Assembly (NCBI RefSeq): GCF_902506095.1
Contig: NZ_LR733293.1
Coordinates: 1,874,843 to 1,938,842 of the forward strand
Reading direction: 5' to 3'
DNA length: 64,000 bases
Origin: Arthrobacter sp. 9AX
GTDB lineage: Bacteria; Actinomycetota; Actinomycetes; Actinomycetales; Micrococcaceae
Shown here: positions 9,033-17,009 of the stretch, piece after piece
Position numbering within the stretch: the first letter of the stretch is position 1
Layout of the letters: each line of letters begins with the position of its first letter
Program-made: the position numbers and the translations under genes
Notes under the pieces: generated by a model
Database searches by the model: none
What the model saw: the letters and a program-made list of their open reading frames with translations, nothing else
Told to the model about the DNA's origin: nothing

Positions 9033-10124
9033 ATGTATGCACCGCCCCCCGGCGAACAGGCCGGCCCCCTGCGACGACCAGTTCCATGGAAGCGGCGGCC
9101 AACCCCGGGCCGGGCGCGGATGCGGCACGGCGACAGCTTCCGCGAACACCTTCGCCTTGGGCGGCGGGGCCTCGCGATCGGCATCGATATTGGCGGCACC
9201 AAGGTGGCTGCGGGCGTCGTGGATGCCGAGGGCAGGATCCTCAGCGAGGCGCGCCGGTCAACGCCCGGAACGGATCCCCGGGCCGTGGAGCAGGTCATCG
9301 TTGAACTGGTCGAAGAACTGGGCCGCGGGCACCGGATCTGGTCCGTGGGAATTGGCGCGGCCGGGTGGATGGACCTCGACGGCGGCACGGTGCTTTTCAG
9401 TCCGCACCTCGCCTGGCGCAACGAGCCCCTCCGGGACAACCTGCAAAAATTGCTTCGCCGCCCCGTGCTGTTGGCGAACGACGCCGACGCCGCGGCCTGG
9501 GCGGAATGGCGCTTTGGCGCCGGTCAGGGTGAAGACCGGCTGGTATGCATCACCCTGGGCACCGGAATCGGCGGCGCCATGGTGATGGACGGCCGGGTGG
9601 AGCGCGGCAGGTTCGGCGTGGCAGGAGAATTCGGCCACCAGATCATCATGCCCGGCGGGCACCGGTGCGAGTGCGGAAACCGCGGGTGCTGGGAGCAGTA
9701 CGCCTCCGGCAACGCGTTGGGACGCGAAGCGCGGATCCTGGCACGGGCCAACTCGCCGGTGGCACAGGAACTCCTGGCAGCCGTGGGCGGACATTCCGAG
9801 ACGATTACCGGTGCCATCGTCACCGAACTTGCCCTCGCCGGCGACGCTGCCTCACGCGAGCTGCTGGACGAGGTGGGTGAATGGCTCGGGCTGGGGCTGG
9901 CCAATCTTGCGGCAGCACTGGATCCGGGCCTGTTCGTCATCGGCGGCGGCCTGTGCTCCGCGGGTGACCTCCTGGTGGAGCCCGCCCGGAAGGCCTTTTC
10001 CCGGAACCTGACGGGCCGGGGCTTCCGGCCGGCAGCCGCCATCGATCTGGCGGCGCTGGGACCCAACGCCGGCCTGATCGGCGCAGCCGACCTCTCCAGG
10101 GTCAGCAGCAGGCTGCGCGGCTGA
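9033..10124 (+). CDS. ROK-family sugar kinase (glucokinase-like)
   Basis: A 363-residue ROK protein. The ATP-binding motif GIDIGGTKVAAG is near residue 50, and TLGTGIGGAMV and GEFGHQ follow. The zinc site CECGNRGCWEQYASG identifies the ROK family. The likely reaction is glucose phosphorylation, but ROK specificity cannot be read from sequence. The first 47 residues are a basic, proline-rich extension; an ATG at 9120 would remove most of it. The ATG at 9033 lies eight bases after TAGAAT (9019-9024), suggesting a leaderless or nearly leaderless mRNA. Confidence 0.85.
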   Translation: MYAPPPGEQAGPLRRPVPWKRRPTPGRARMRHGDSFREHLRLGRRGLAIGIDIGGTKVAAGVVDAEGRILSEARRSTPGTDPRAVEQVIVELVEELGRGHRIWSVGIGAAGWMDLDGGTVLFSPHLAWRNEPLRDNLQKLLRRPVLLANDADAAAWAEWRFGAGQGEDRLVCITLGTGIGGAMVMDGRVERGRFGVAGEFGHQIIMPGGHRCECGNRGCWEQYASGNALGREARILARANSPVAQELLAAVGGHSETITGAIVTELALAGDAASRELLDEVGEWLGLGLANLAAALDPGLFVIGGGLCSAGDLLVEPARKAFSRNLTGRGFRPAAAIDLAALGPNAGLIGAADLSRVSSRLRG

Positions 10125-10142
10125 TGCAGTAGCGGTGCGGCG

Positions 10143-10709
10143 CTAAACCCGGGCGCCGTCGTCGTTATCGTCTTTTTCCTGCGGCAGCTTCATGATCAGG
10201 TAGACCGTCCCCAGGACGAAGACCGCCACGATCCCCACAACGGCCAGCAGCGGTGCCGATCGCCAGAACATGGCAGACAACAGAAGCGCAACGGGCCCGC
10301 CCACCGCGGCGAGCCACGCCAGCATTGTCAGCGGATCGGTTCCGGCGAGGCTCGGCGGTTCCTCGGGAATGAACTCGCCTGCGTCCTCCGGCTCCTCATA
10401 GTCGCGGGGCCCGGCAGCATTGCCGTCAGCGGCAGGGGCATCCGGGGAACGGCCGGCGGTGGAGGCCTCATGGCGCTCGGCGGCGGACAGCTCGGTGGGC
10501 GCCGCCCCCGCAAGGCCCAACGGGTCGAAATCCCGGAACGTTGCTGCCCGGCCCGCGGCCGGTGGCGTTCCGTCATCCTCAGCCGGACCATCTTCCGGGG
10601 CGCCGGGTTCGGCGGGGGATTTTCCTTCGAGCCGGGCTACGAGGTCAAGCCAGATCGCGTCGTCCTGGTTGGCGCCCTGGTCCGGGGAGCCGGGGTCAGG
10701 CCTGTTCAT
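10143..10709 (-). CDS. Membrane protein of unknown function
   Basis: A 188-residue protein I do not recognise. The first 130 residues are acidic and rich in Pro, Ala and Asp, and begin with an AIWLDLVARLEG helix. Two membrane segments follow (about residues 130-150 and 153-175), then a short charged tail. ATG at 10709 follows GGAGGCGTCCC. It overlaps the end of the upstream hydrolase gene by 14 bases, so the two are translated together. The role may be tied to the lipid enzymes around it, but this is only context. Confidence 0.7.
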   Translation of the reverse strand: MNRPDPGSPDQGANQDDAIWLDLVARLEGKSPAEPGAPEDGPAEDDGTPPAAGRAATFRDFDPLGLAGAAPTELSAAERHEASTAGRSPDAPAADGNAAGPRDYEEPEDAGEFIPEEPPSLAGTDPLTMLAWLAAVGGPVALLLSAMFWRSAPLLAVVGIVAVFVLGTVYLIMKLPQEKDDNDDGARV

Positions 10710-11511
10710 GGGACGCCTCCTGGCCCGCTGGTGCAGGGGAGACCGAAGCAGGGGCGGCAGCGGAGGCCAGGCCGCGGACAAAGTCCACCGAACCGCGGAA
10801 GATCTGTTCCGCATCGTTGTCGAGGGTGGCCACGTGGTAGCTGTTGTCCAGCCGGACCAGCTCCAGGGGCGCATGGGTCAGGCCGCGTCGAAGGGCAACG
10901 ACGCTGGAGTCGGACACCACGTGGTCCACGGTGGAGCGGTAGACCTGGACGGGCGCGGTGACCCTGGGCAGGAGCCTGATGGTGTCCTTGAACATCTTGT
11001 TGAGTTCGTGGGCGGCGGCCACGGGGGTGCGGGGATAGGCTCCCTCGTCCATGCCTTCCTTGAGGATGTCGTTGGCGATGGCAGGTGTGCTTTTCATCAC
11101 CAGCTTCAGGATGCCGGCGAGCGGTGCGCGGGGGTCGTCGATGACCAGGCCCGGATTCACGAGGACCACCCCGGCCACCGGACGGGTGGCAGCGATCCGC
11201 AACGCCAGAGCTCCGCCCATGCTCAGTCCCGCCGCGAAAACGTAGTCACAGTCCGCCTCCAGTTCCAGGTACGCGTCATCAAGGGCGCCGTGCCATTGCT
11301 GCCACCGGGTCCGCGCGAGTTCCTGCCAGCTGGTGCCGTGCCCGGGCAGCAGTGGCATCCGGACAGCAAAGCCGGCCGCGGCGAAGGCCTGCGCCCAAGA
11401 GCGCAGCCCGTGCGGGCTTCCGGTGAAGCCATGCGAGAGGACCACGCCCACCCTGGGGCCGTCGCCGCTGAAAGGACTGCTGTAGGGGCTGTGGTCCGGG
11501 CTGGAGGTCAT
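10696..11511 (-). CDS. Alpha/beta hydrolase (carboxylesterase or monoacylglycerol lipase type), copy 2
   Basis: A 271-residue serine hydrolase. It has HGFTGSP after the first strand (oxyanion region), LPGHGTSWQ, and the nucleophile elbow GLSMGG near residue 98. Late Asp and His candidates are STVDHVV and NSYHVATLD. It is clearly paralogous to the next gene upstream on the minus strand. Its ATG overlaps that gene's stop (ATGA, 11508-11511). The probable substrates are short or medium acyl esters; none is proven. The setting among acyl-CoA synthetase and acyltransferase genes suggests lipid turnover. Confidence 0.85.
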   Translation of the reverse strand: MTSSPDHSPYSSPFSGDGPRVGVVLSHGFTGSPHGLRSWAQAFAAAGFAVRMPLLPGHGTSWQELARTRWQQWHGALDDAYLELEADCDYVFAAGLSMGGALALRIAATRPVAGVVLVNPGLVIDDPRAPLAGILKLVMKSTPAIANDILKEGMDEGAYPRTPVAAAHELNKMFKDTIRLLPRVTAPVQVYRSTVDHVVSDSSVVALRRGLTHAPLELVRLDNSYHVATLDNDAEQIFRGSVDFVRGLASAAAPASVSPAPAGQEASHEQA

Positions 11512-12296
11512 GGGGTCTCCATTGAGGTTCTCTGGCGGGCGTGGGCGCGGAAAAAGGCGCTGGATTTTGTGAAGATCTCCGGCGCGTCCACGTCCAGCGT
11601 AGCCACATGGCCGCTGCTGGCAAGGCTGACCACGTCCGTGAGTTGTTCGCCCAGGCGGTTTCGCAGCACAGCCAGTGATGTGGGCGGGACCACGGCGTCC
11701 GTATCGGACTTGAATACCTGCACCGGAGCGGTGATGCCGGTCAGGCCCCGGATGGCTGCGCCGAACAGCTTCTTGAGTTCGTGCACCGCCGAGAGGGGAG
11801 TGCGCGAGTAGTCCCCGTCCTCGGTGGCGGCCGCCGTGGGCTGGTCCTCCTGGATGGGGATAGTTGTTTTTTGGATATACTTCAGCACGCCAATAACCCG
11901 CACGCGCCGGTCGTAGAAGCTAAGGCCCGGGTTGACCACCGAGACCCCTGCCACCTGGTGCCGCGAGGCAGTGAGCAGCGCGATGGCCCCGCCCATGGAC
12001 AAACCCGCCACGAAACAGGTGTCCGTGCGCCCCGCCAGGTCCACGTAGGCGGCTTCAAAACTCCTGTACCACTCATTCCACCGGGTCCGGGCAAGCTGTC
12101 GCCAGTCCGTGCCGTGGCCTGGGAGCAGGGGAACAGTTACCGCGTATCCCTGTGACGCGAGGTGCTCCGCCCACGGCAAAACGCTCAGTGGGCTGCCGGT
12201 GAAGCCATGGCAGATGGCCACGCCGATCCGGGCGTTGGGACCATGGCCGGGGTAGCTGAAAGCGGCAGGACGTGACGGAATGCTGCTTTCGCTCAT
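11508..12296 (-). CDS. Alpha/beta hydrolase, copy 1
   Basis: A 262-residue serine hydrolase with CHGFTGSPL, LLPGHGTDWRQ and the GLSMGG nucleophile elbow. Candidate acid and histidine residues lie in SDTDAVV and SSGHVATLD. It shares most motifs with the downstream copy, so a tandem duplication is likely. ATG at 12296 follows GATGGAG. It is the first gene of a three-gene minus-strand operon with copy 2 and the membrane protein. A TACTCT -10 candidate upstream overlaps the divergent promoter region of the acyltransferase. Confidence 0.85.
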   Translation of the reverse strand: MSESSIPSRPAAFSYPGHGPNARIGVAICHGFTGSPLSVLPWAEHLASQGYAVTVPLLPGHGTDWRQLARTRWNEWYRSFEAAYVDLAGRTDTCFVAGLSMGGAIALLTASRHQVAGVSVVNPGLSFYDRRVRVIGVLKYIQKTTIPIQEDQPTAAATEDGDYSRTPLSAVHELKKLFGAAIRGLTGITAPVQVFKSDTDAVVPPTSLAVLRNRLGEQLTDVVSLASSGHVATLDVDAPEIFTKSSAFFRAHARQRTSMETP

Positions 12297-12407
12297 GACT
12301 CCATCGTGTCACTGTTCCCGGCAAATCTCACTAGAGTAGGGTTGCATTGAACTGCTGACCAGGCCCGATGCCGGGCTTGAAGGCTGCCTTCCGGAGAGGT
12401 TTCACAC

Positions 12408-13271
12408 GTGTTCTATTGGGTCATGAAACGGATCTTCCTCGGTCCGGTGTTGAAGCTGCTTTTCCGCCCCTGGGTCAAAGGCCTGGACAACATTCCCGCC
12501 GAAGGTGCAGCGATCATCGCCTCCAACCACCTTTCGTTTTCGGATTCGATTTTTATGCCTTTGATGGTCCGCCGCCCCGTGGTGTTCCTCGCCAAATCCG
12601 AGTACTTCACCGGCACGGGGATCAAGGGCAGGCTGACCGCGCTGTTCTTCCGGCTCACCAACCAGCTGCCCATGGACCGGTCGGGGGGTGCCGCTTCGGA
12701 GGCATCACTGAACGCCGGGATGGAGGTCCTCTCCCATGGTGGGCTGCTGGGCATCTACCCGGAGGGAACCCGGAGTCCCGATGCCCGCCTTTACCGTGGA
12801 AAGGTGGGCGTTGCCCGGCTCGCGCTCAAGGCCGGCGTCCCCGTGATTCCCGTGGCCATGATCGGCACGGACAAGGTACAGCCCATCGGAAAGCGGCTCC
12901 CGAACATACGCCGGATCGGCATGATATTCGGCGAACCGCTGGACTTCAGCCGGTACCGGGAACAGGCCGAAGACCGGGTGGTCCAGAGGCAGGTCACGGA
13001 CGAAATCATGTTCGAGCTGATGCGCCTCTCGGGGCAGGAGTACGTGGACGAATATGCCGCCGTGGTGAAGCTCCGGCTTGCAGGCAAGCCGGCCGATCCC
13101 GAAGCGGCTGCCGAACTGCCCGCATCCCCGGTGCCCGTCCAGGACGGTCCAGCCACACCGGGCATCGGCGCTGCCGGAGATCCGGTGCCGGAGGCGGCGA
13201 AGCAGCAGGATACAGGAGAGCACCAGGACGACGGCGGTGCTGCCGCTGCGGGCGGGCATCAGGGCACCTGA
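12408..13271 (+). CDS. 1-acyl-glycerol-3-phosphate acyltransferase-like protein (PlsC family)
   Basis: A 287-residue PlsC-type acyltransferase. The catalytic HX4D motif is in NHLSFSD (near residue 44) and the phosphate-binding block is YPEGTRSPDARLYRGKVG. It should transfer an acyl chain to a lysophospholipid at the inner membrane. The last 70 residues are an Ala/Pro/Gln-rich tail absent from the core fold. GTG at 12408 follows GGAGAG. It corresponds to Rv2182c by position between fadD and aroG. Confidence 0.88.
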   Translation: MFYWVMKRIFLGPVLKLLFRPWVKGLDNIPAEGAAIIASNHLSFSDSIFMPLMVRRPVVFLAKSEYFTGTGIKGRLTALFFRLTNQLPMDRSGGAASEASLNAGMEVLSHGGLLGIYPEGTRSPDARLYRGKVGVARLALKAGVPVIPVAMIGTDKVQPIGKRLPNIRRIGMIFGEPLDFSRYREQAEDRVVQRQVTDEIMFELMRLSGQEYVDEYAAVVKLRLAGKPADPEAAAELPASPVPVQDGPATPGIGAAGDPVPEAAKQQDTGEHQDDGGAAAAGGHQGT

Positions 13272-13389
13272 CAGCCTGCCGGCGACGCCGGAGTCCATGG
13301 ACTGCAGCCGCCGGATCTGTGACGGCGTGCCCCGGACGCGTGACGTACCGGTGTCCCGGGGGGACCTGCGCTGCGGTTACCCTTAGAAG

Positions 13390-14781
13390 GTGACTGAGCT
13401 ATCTGCAAAACCTGCCTTCTCGCTGTCCAGCACCGCCCAGAGCGGAGCGGCCAACTATCCCGGACTCGATAACTGGCGGGACCTTCCCATCTCCCAGCAG
13501 CCCAGCTGGCAGGACCGGGATGTGTTTGATGCTTCGGTGAAGGAACTCTCCGTCCTTCCGCCGCTGGTGTTCGCCGGCGAAGTGGACGTCCTGCGCGAAC
13601 GGCTGGCCGCCGCCGCCCAAGGCAAGGCCTTCCTGCTCCAGGGCGGCGACTGCGCCGAAACCTTCGAAGCGGCCACCGCTGACAAAATCAGCGCCCGGGT
13701 CAAGACCATCCTCCAGATGGCCGTCGTCCTGACCTACGGCGCGGCCATGCCCGTCATCAAGATGGGCCGGATGGCCGGCCAGTTCGCCAAGCCGCGCTCG
13801 TCCAACGACGAAACCCGCGACGGCGTGACGCTTCCCGCTTACCGTGGCGACATCGTCAACGGCTACGAATTCACCCCCGAGTCCCGGGGCCATGACGCCG
13901 CCCGGATGCTCCGGGCGTACCACACGTCAGCGTCCACCCTGAACCTTATCCGCGCCTTCACCCAGGGCGGGTTCGCGGACCTGCGTTCGGTGCACCAGTG
14001 GAACAAGGGCTTCACCGAGAATCCAGCCCACGCCCGCTACGAGTCGCTGGCCCGGGATATCGACCGGGCCATCAAGTTCATGGCCTCCTGCGGAGCAGAC
14101 TTTGAAGCACTTAAGCGGGTTGAATTCTTCGCCAGCCATGAGGCCCTGCTGCTCGACTACGAGCGGGCCCTCACCCGCATTGACTCCCGCACCGGCTTCC
14201 CGTACGACACTTCGGCGCACTTCCTCTGGATCGGGGAGCGGACCCGCGAACTGGACCACGCGCACGTCGATTTCCTGTCCCGGGTGCGCAACCCCATCGG
14301 TGTGAAGCTGGGCCCGTCCACCACCGGTGACGACGCCCTCCGCCTGATCGACAAACTGGACCCGGAGCGGGAGCCCGGCCGGCTGACCTTCATCACGCGC
14401 ATGGGTGCCGGCAACATCCGCGAAAAGCTGCCCGCCGTCGTCGAGAAGGTTACTGCTTCGGGTGCGCAGGTGCTCTGGGTCACCGACCCCATGCACGGCA
14501 ACACCGTCACTTCCCCGAACGGTTACAAGACACGCAACTTCGACGACGTCATCGACGAAGTGCGTGGCTTCTTCGAAGTGCACCACGCGCTGGGGACAGT
14601 TCCTGGCGGCCTGCACGTCGAAATGACGGGCGACGACGTTGCCGAATGCCTCGGCGGGGCGGACCCGATCGACCAGGAGGCTTTCCTGGACCGCTACGAG
14701 TCAGTCTGCGATCCCCGCTTGAACCACATGCAGTCGCTGGAGATGGCCTTCCTGGTGGCCGGAGCCCTGGCCAAGCACTGA
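13390..14781 (+). CDS. aroG: Class II 3-deoxy-7-phosphoheptulonate (DAHP) synthase
   Basis: A 463-residue class II (plant-type) DAHP synthase, which condenses phosphoenolpyruvate and erythrose 4-phosphate at the head of the shikimate pathway. Diagnostic blocks are LLQGGDCAETFE, KMGRMAGQFAKPRS, FLWIGERTRELD, GVKLGPS and WVTDPMHGNT. The GTG at 13390 has no Shine-Dalgarno site; TACCCT at 13378-13383 ends exactly six bases before it, so transcription probably starts at the GTG. In M. tuberculosis aroG (Rv2178c) also lies near pknL. Confidence 0.96.
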   Translation: MTELSAKPAFSLSSTAQSGAANYPGLDNWRDLPISQQPSWQDRDVFDASVKELSVLPPLVFAGEVDVLRERLAAAAQGKAFLLQGGDCAETFEAATADKISARVKTILQMAVVLTYGAAMPVIKMGRMAGQFAKPRSSNDETRDGVTLPAYRGDIVNGYEFTPESRGHDAARMLRAYHTSASTLNLIRAFTQGGFADLRSVHQWNKGFTENPAHARYESLARDIDRAIKFMASCGADFEALKRVEFFASHEALLLDYERALTRIDSRTGFPYDTSAHFLWIGERTRELDHAHVDFLSRVRNPIGVKLGPSTTGDDALRLIDKLDPEREPGRLTFITRMGAGNIREKLPAVVEKVTASGAQVLWVTDPMHGNTVTSPNGYKTRNFDDVIDEVRGFFEVHHALGTVPGGLHVEMTGDDVAECLGGADPIDQEAFLDRYESVCDPRLNHMQSLEMAFLVAGALAKH

Positions 14782-14791
14782 TTTCCTGAAA

Positions 14792-14823
14792 GGTGGTGTG
14801 GGCGGAAGTCCGCCTACACCACC
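14792..14823. terminator. Convergent terminator between aroG and pknL
   Basis: A 14-bp stem (14792-14805 with 14810-14823, one G-T pair) with a four-base loop. It overlaps the pknL stop codon at 14814-14816 and lies just after the aroG stop. There is no U-tract on either strand, as is common in high-GC actinobacteria. Confidence 0.7.
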
Positions 14824-16907
14824 GTCAGGGTAACCACTGAACCTTCAGGCACTTCGGTGTCCACCGGGTCCTGGTCCCGGACAGTGCCGAAGAAGCCGCC
14901 AAGGATGTTGTTCACCTTGACCTGGAAGCCAAGGGCTTCGAGCGCCTTCCTGGCATCCGCGGCCTGCTTGCCGATAAAGCTCGGTACCTCCACCATCCGC
15001 GGGCCCTTCGAGATGGTCAGGGTCACGGTGCCGCCACGGGTGAGCGTCCCGTTCGCGGGGGACTGGCTCACCACGGCGCCCTCGGGAACGTTTTTGTCGA
15101 AGACTTCTTCGCCCGCCACGTCAGCCTTCAGCCCGGCTGCCTCGATGGCCTCCACGGCCTCGTCTTCTCCCCGGCCCACCACATTGGGCACCGGAATAGG
15201 CTCGGGGCCTTTGGACACAACCAGGTTGACAGCCGTTCCATGCCGCGCCGGTGTTCCGGCGGCGGGGTCCTGGGAGAGGACAACGCCTGCTTCAGCCGTT
15301 TCGCTGAACTGCCCGGTGACGGTTCCCAACGTCATCTCTGCGGCGTTGAGGCCGTTTTTCGCTTCGTCAAGGGTGCGGCCCGTCAGTTCCGGCAAGGGGA
15401 AGAGCTGGGGTCCCTTGGAGACGAACAGGGAAACCGGCTGGAACTTCCGGATCTCCGAACCGGCAGGGGGCTCGGTCCCCACTACCAGGCCGCTGGGCAC
15501 GTCATCGTCGAAGACATCCCTGGAGGTGGACTGGAACCCGGCCTTGCTGAGGACATCCTGTGCCTCGGCCACCGTTTTATTGGCCACCGCCGGGATGGCC
15601 GCGGCGGCCCCGGGTCCCATGCCGAAGAACCAGCCGGCGCCGGTGGCCAGGAGTGCGGCAATGACCAGGACCACCACCCACAGCACTCCGCGGCGGCGCG
15701 GACTGCCCTCACGGAGGCTTCGGACCGGGACGGCGGCGGCCCGGGCGCGTGCTTTGTCCGCTTCCTTGTCGGCCTTCCGCTGCGCCCGCTTGCTCAGCGC
15801 GGCCGCAGCCGGGGCAGCGGGCTGCCAGCCTTGGTCCTCATCCGAGTCCGGAGGAGTGAGGTTGTGCCGGTGACCGGGAGCCACCGGGCTTGGCCCTTGG
15901 TTTGGTCCCTGGCCGGTGCCCGCGGGCTGCAGCGGCCGGTGAGGGGGCACCGGGGGCCGTCCAAAGGGCATAACGCTCGTCGGATTGTTGCGGCGGGCAA
16001 TGACTTCGGTGTGGGTCTGGGATTCCATGCCTGCTGCCGCCGGTGGCTGAAGGTCCAGTTCCCGGTCGCTGAGGTTGGTCCTGATGTGGCGCAGTTCCTG
16101 AAGCAGCGCAGTTCCGTCGATGGGCCGGTTCTCGGGATCGTTGGCCGTGCACCATTGCACCAGTTCGTCCACTTCTGCGGCCAGGCCGGGGACCAGGGCC
16201 GACGGAGGGCCCACCGTCCCGTTGACATGCTGATACGCCACCTGGATGGGGACCTCGCCGGTGAACGGCTGCTGGCCGGTGAGCATCTCATAAAGCATGA
16301 TGCCCACTGAGTACACGTCACTGCGTGCGTCAGCGGGCTTGCCCAGGACAAGTTCAGGGGAGAGGTACGCTACAGTCCCGAGCAAGGCGCCGGTGCTCGT
16401 GGATGTGGTCACGGCCCGCGCGAGTCCGAAGTCGCCGATTTTGATCCTGCCGTCGTCCGCAATCAGGACGTTCTCAGGCTTAACGTCGCGGTGGATGAAT
16501 CCGGCAGCGTGGGCGGCACCGAGGCCTTCAACCACTGGATCAATCAGTGCCAGGGCAAGCCTGGGCGGAAGAGCCCCTTTGGTGTTGATGACATCGCGGA
16601 GCGTGTGGCCTTTGATGTACTCCATCACCAAGTACGCGGTGTGGTGGTCCACGCCCTGGTCCAGCACGCCCACGACGTGGGGGTGGGACAGTCTTGCTGC
16701 GGCCTTGGCCTCGCGGCCCAGGCGGCCCAGGAAGTTTTCGTCTGCGGACAGGTGCGGGTGCAACACCTTCAGGGCCACGTCCCGCTCAAGCCGCTGGTCC
16801 GTGGCCACGTAAACCGTGGACATTCCGCCACGCGCCAGCCTGGAGCGGACGGCGTACCGGTTGTCCACCAGGGTTCCTACCAGCGGGTCTGACACGTGTT
16901 CCTGCAC
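14814..16907 (-). CDS. pknL: Serine/threonine protein kinase with four PASTA domains (PknL-like)
   Basis: A 697-residue receptor kinase. The N-terminal kinase domain shows LARGGMSTVYVA, the VALKVL lysine, IHRDVKPENVL and GDFGLAR. A Pro/Gln-rich juxtamembrane stretch precedes one membrane segment (about residues 405-430) and four extracellular PASTA repeats, which bind muropeptides in related kinases. A TTG at 16928 would add seven residues. However, TACGAT at 16914-16919 ends six bases before GTG 16907, so the leaderless GTG start is preferred. The neighbouring Rv2175c-type protein is the expected substrate by analogy. Confidence 0.93.
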   Translation of the reverse strand: MQEHVSDPLVGTLVDNRYAVRSRLARGGMSTVYVATDQRLERDVALKVLHPHLSADENFLGRLGREAKAAARLSHPHVVGVLDQGVDHHTAYLVMEYIKGHTLRDVINTKGALPPRLALALIDPVVEGLGAAHAAGFIHRDVKPENVLIADDGRIKIGDFGLARAVTTSTSTGALLGTVAYLSPELVLGKPADARSDVYSVGIMLYEMLTGQQPFTGEVPIQVAYQHVNGTVGPPSALVPGLAAEVDELVQWCTANDPENRPIDGTALLQELRHIRTNLSDRELDLQPPAAAGMESQTHTEVIARRNNPTSVMPFGRPPVPPHRPLQPAGTGQGPNQGPSPVAPGHRHNLTPPDSDEDQGWQPAAPAAAALSKRAQRKADKEADKARARAAAVPVRSLREGSPRRRGVLWVVVLVIAALLATGAGWFFGMGPGAAAAIPAVANKTVAEAQDVLSKAGFQSTSRDVFDDDVPSGLVVGTEPPAGSEIRKFQPVSLFVSKGPQLFPLPELTGRTLDEAKNGLNAAEMTLGTVTGQFSETAEAGVVLSQDPAAGTPARHGTAVNLVVSKGPEPIPVPNVVGRGEDEAVEAIEAAGLKADVAGEEVFDKNVPEGAVVSQSPANGTLTRGGTVTLTISKGPRMVEVPSFIGKQAADARKALEALGFQVKVNNILGGFFGTVRDQDPVDTEVPEGSVVTLTVV

Positions 16908-16932
16908 CCTACGATCGTAATCCAGCAATGAA

Positions 16933-16964
16933 ACGGGTCCGAACCCATGCCGGTCCGGACCCGT
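16933..16964 (-). terminator. Terminator downstream of the LysM/transglycosylase gene
   Basis: A 9-bp perfect stem (16933-16941 with 16956-16964). On the minus strand it is followed by TTTCATTG. It lies 46 bases past the stop of the minus-strand gene and just upstream of the pknL -10 element, so it separates the two units. Confidence 0.55.
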
Positions 16965-17009
16965 GTCGACATCGCCTCACCGCCCGGTTCCACGGGACGG
17001 CAAGCGGCC

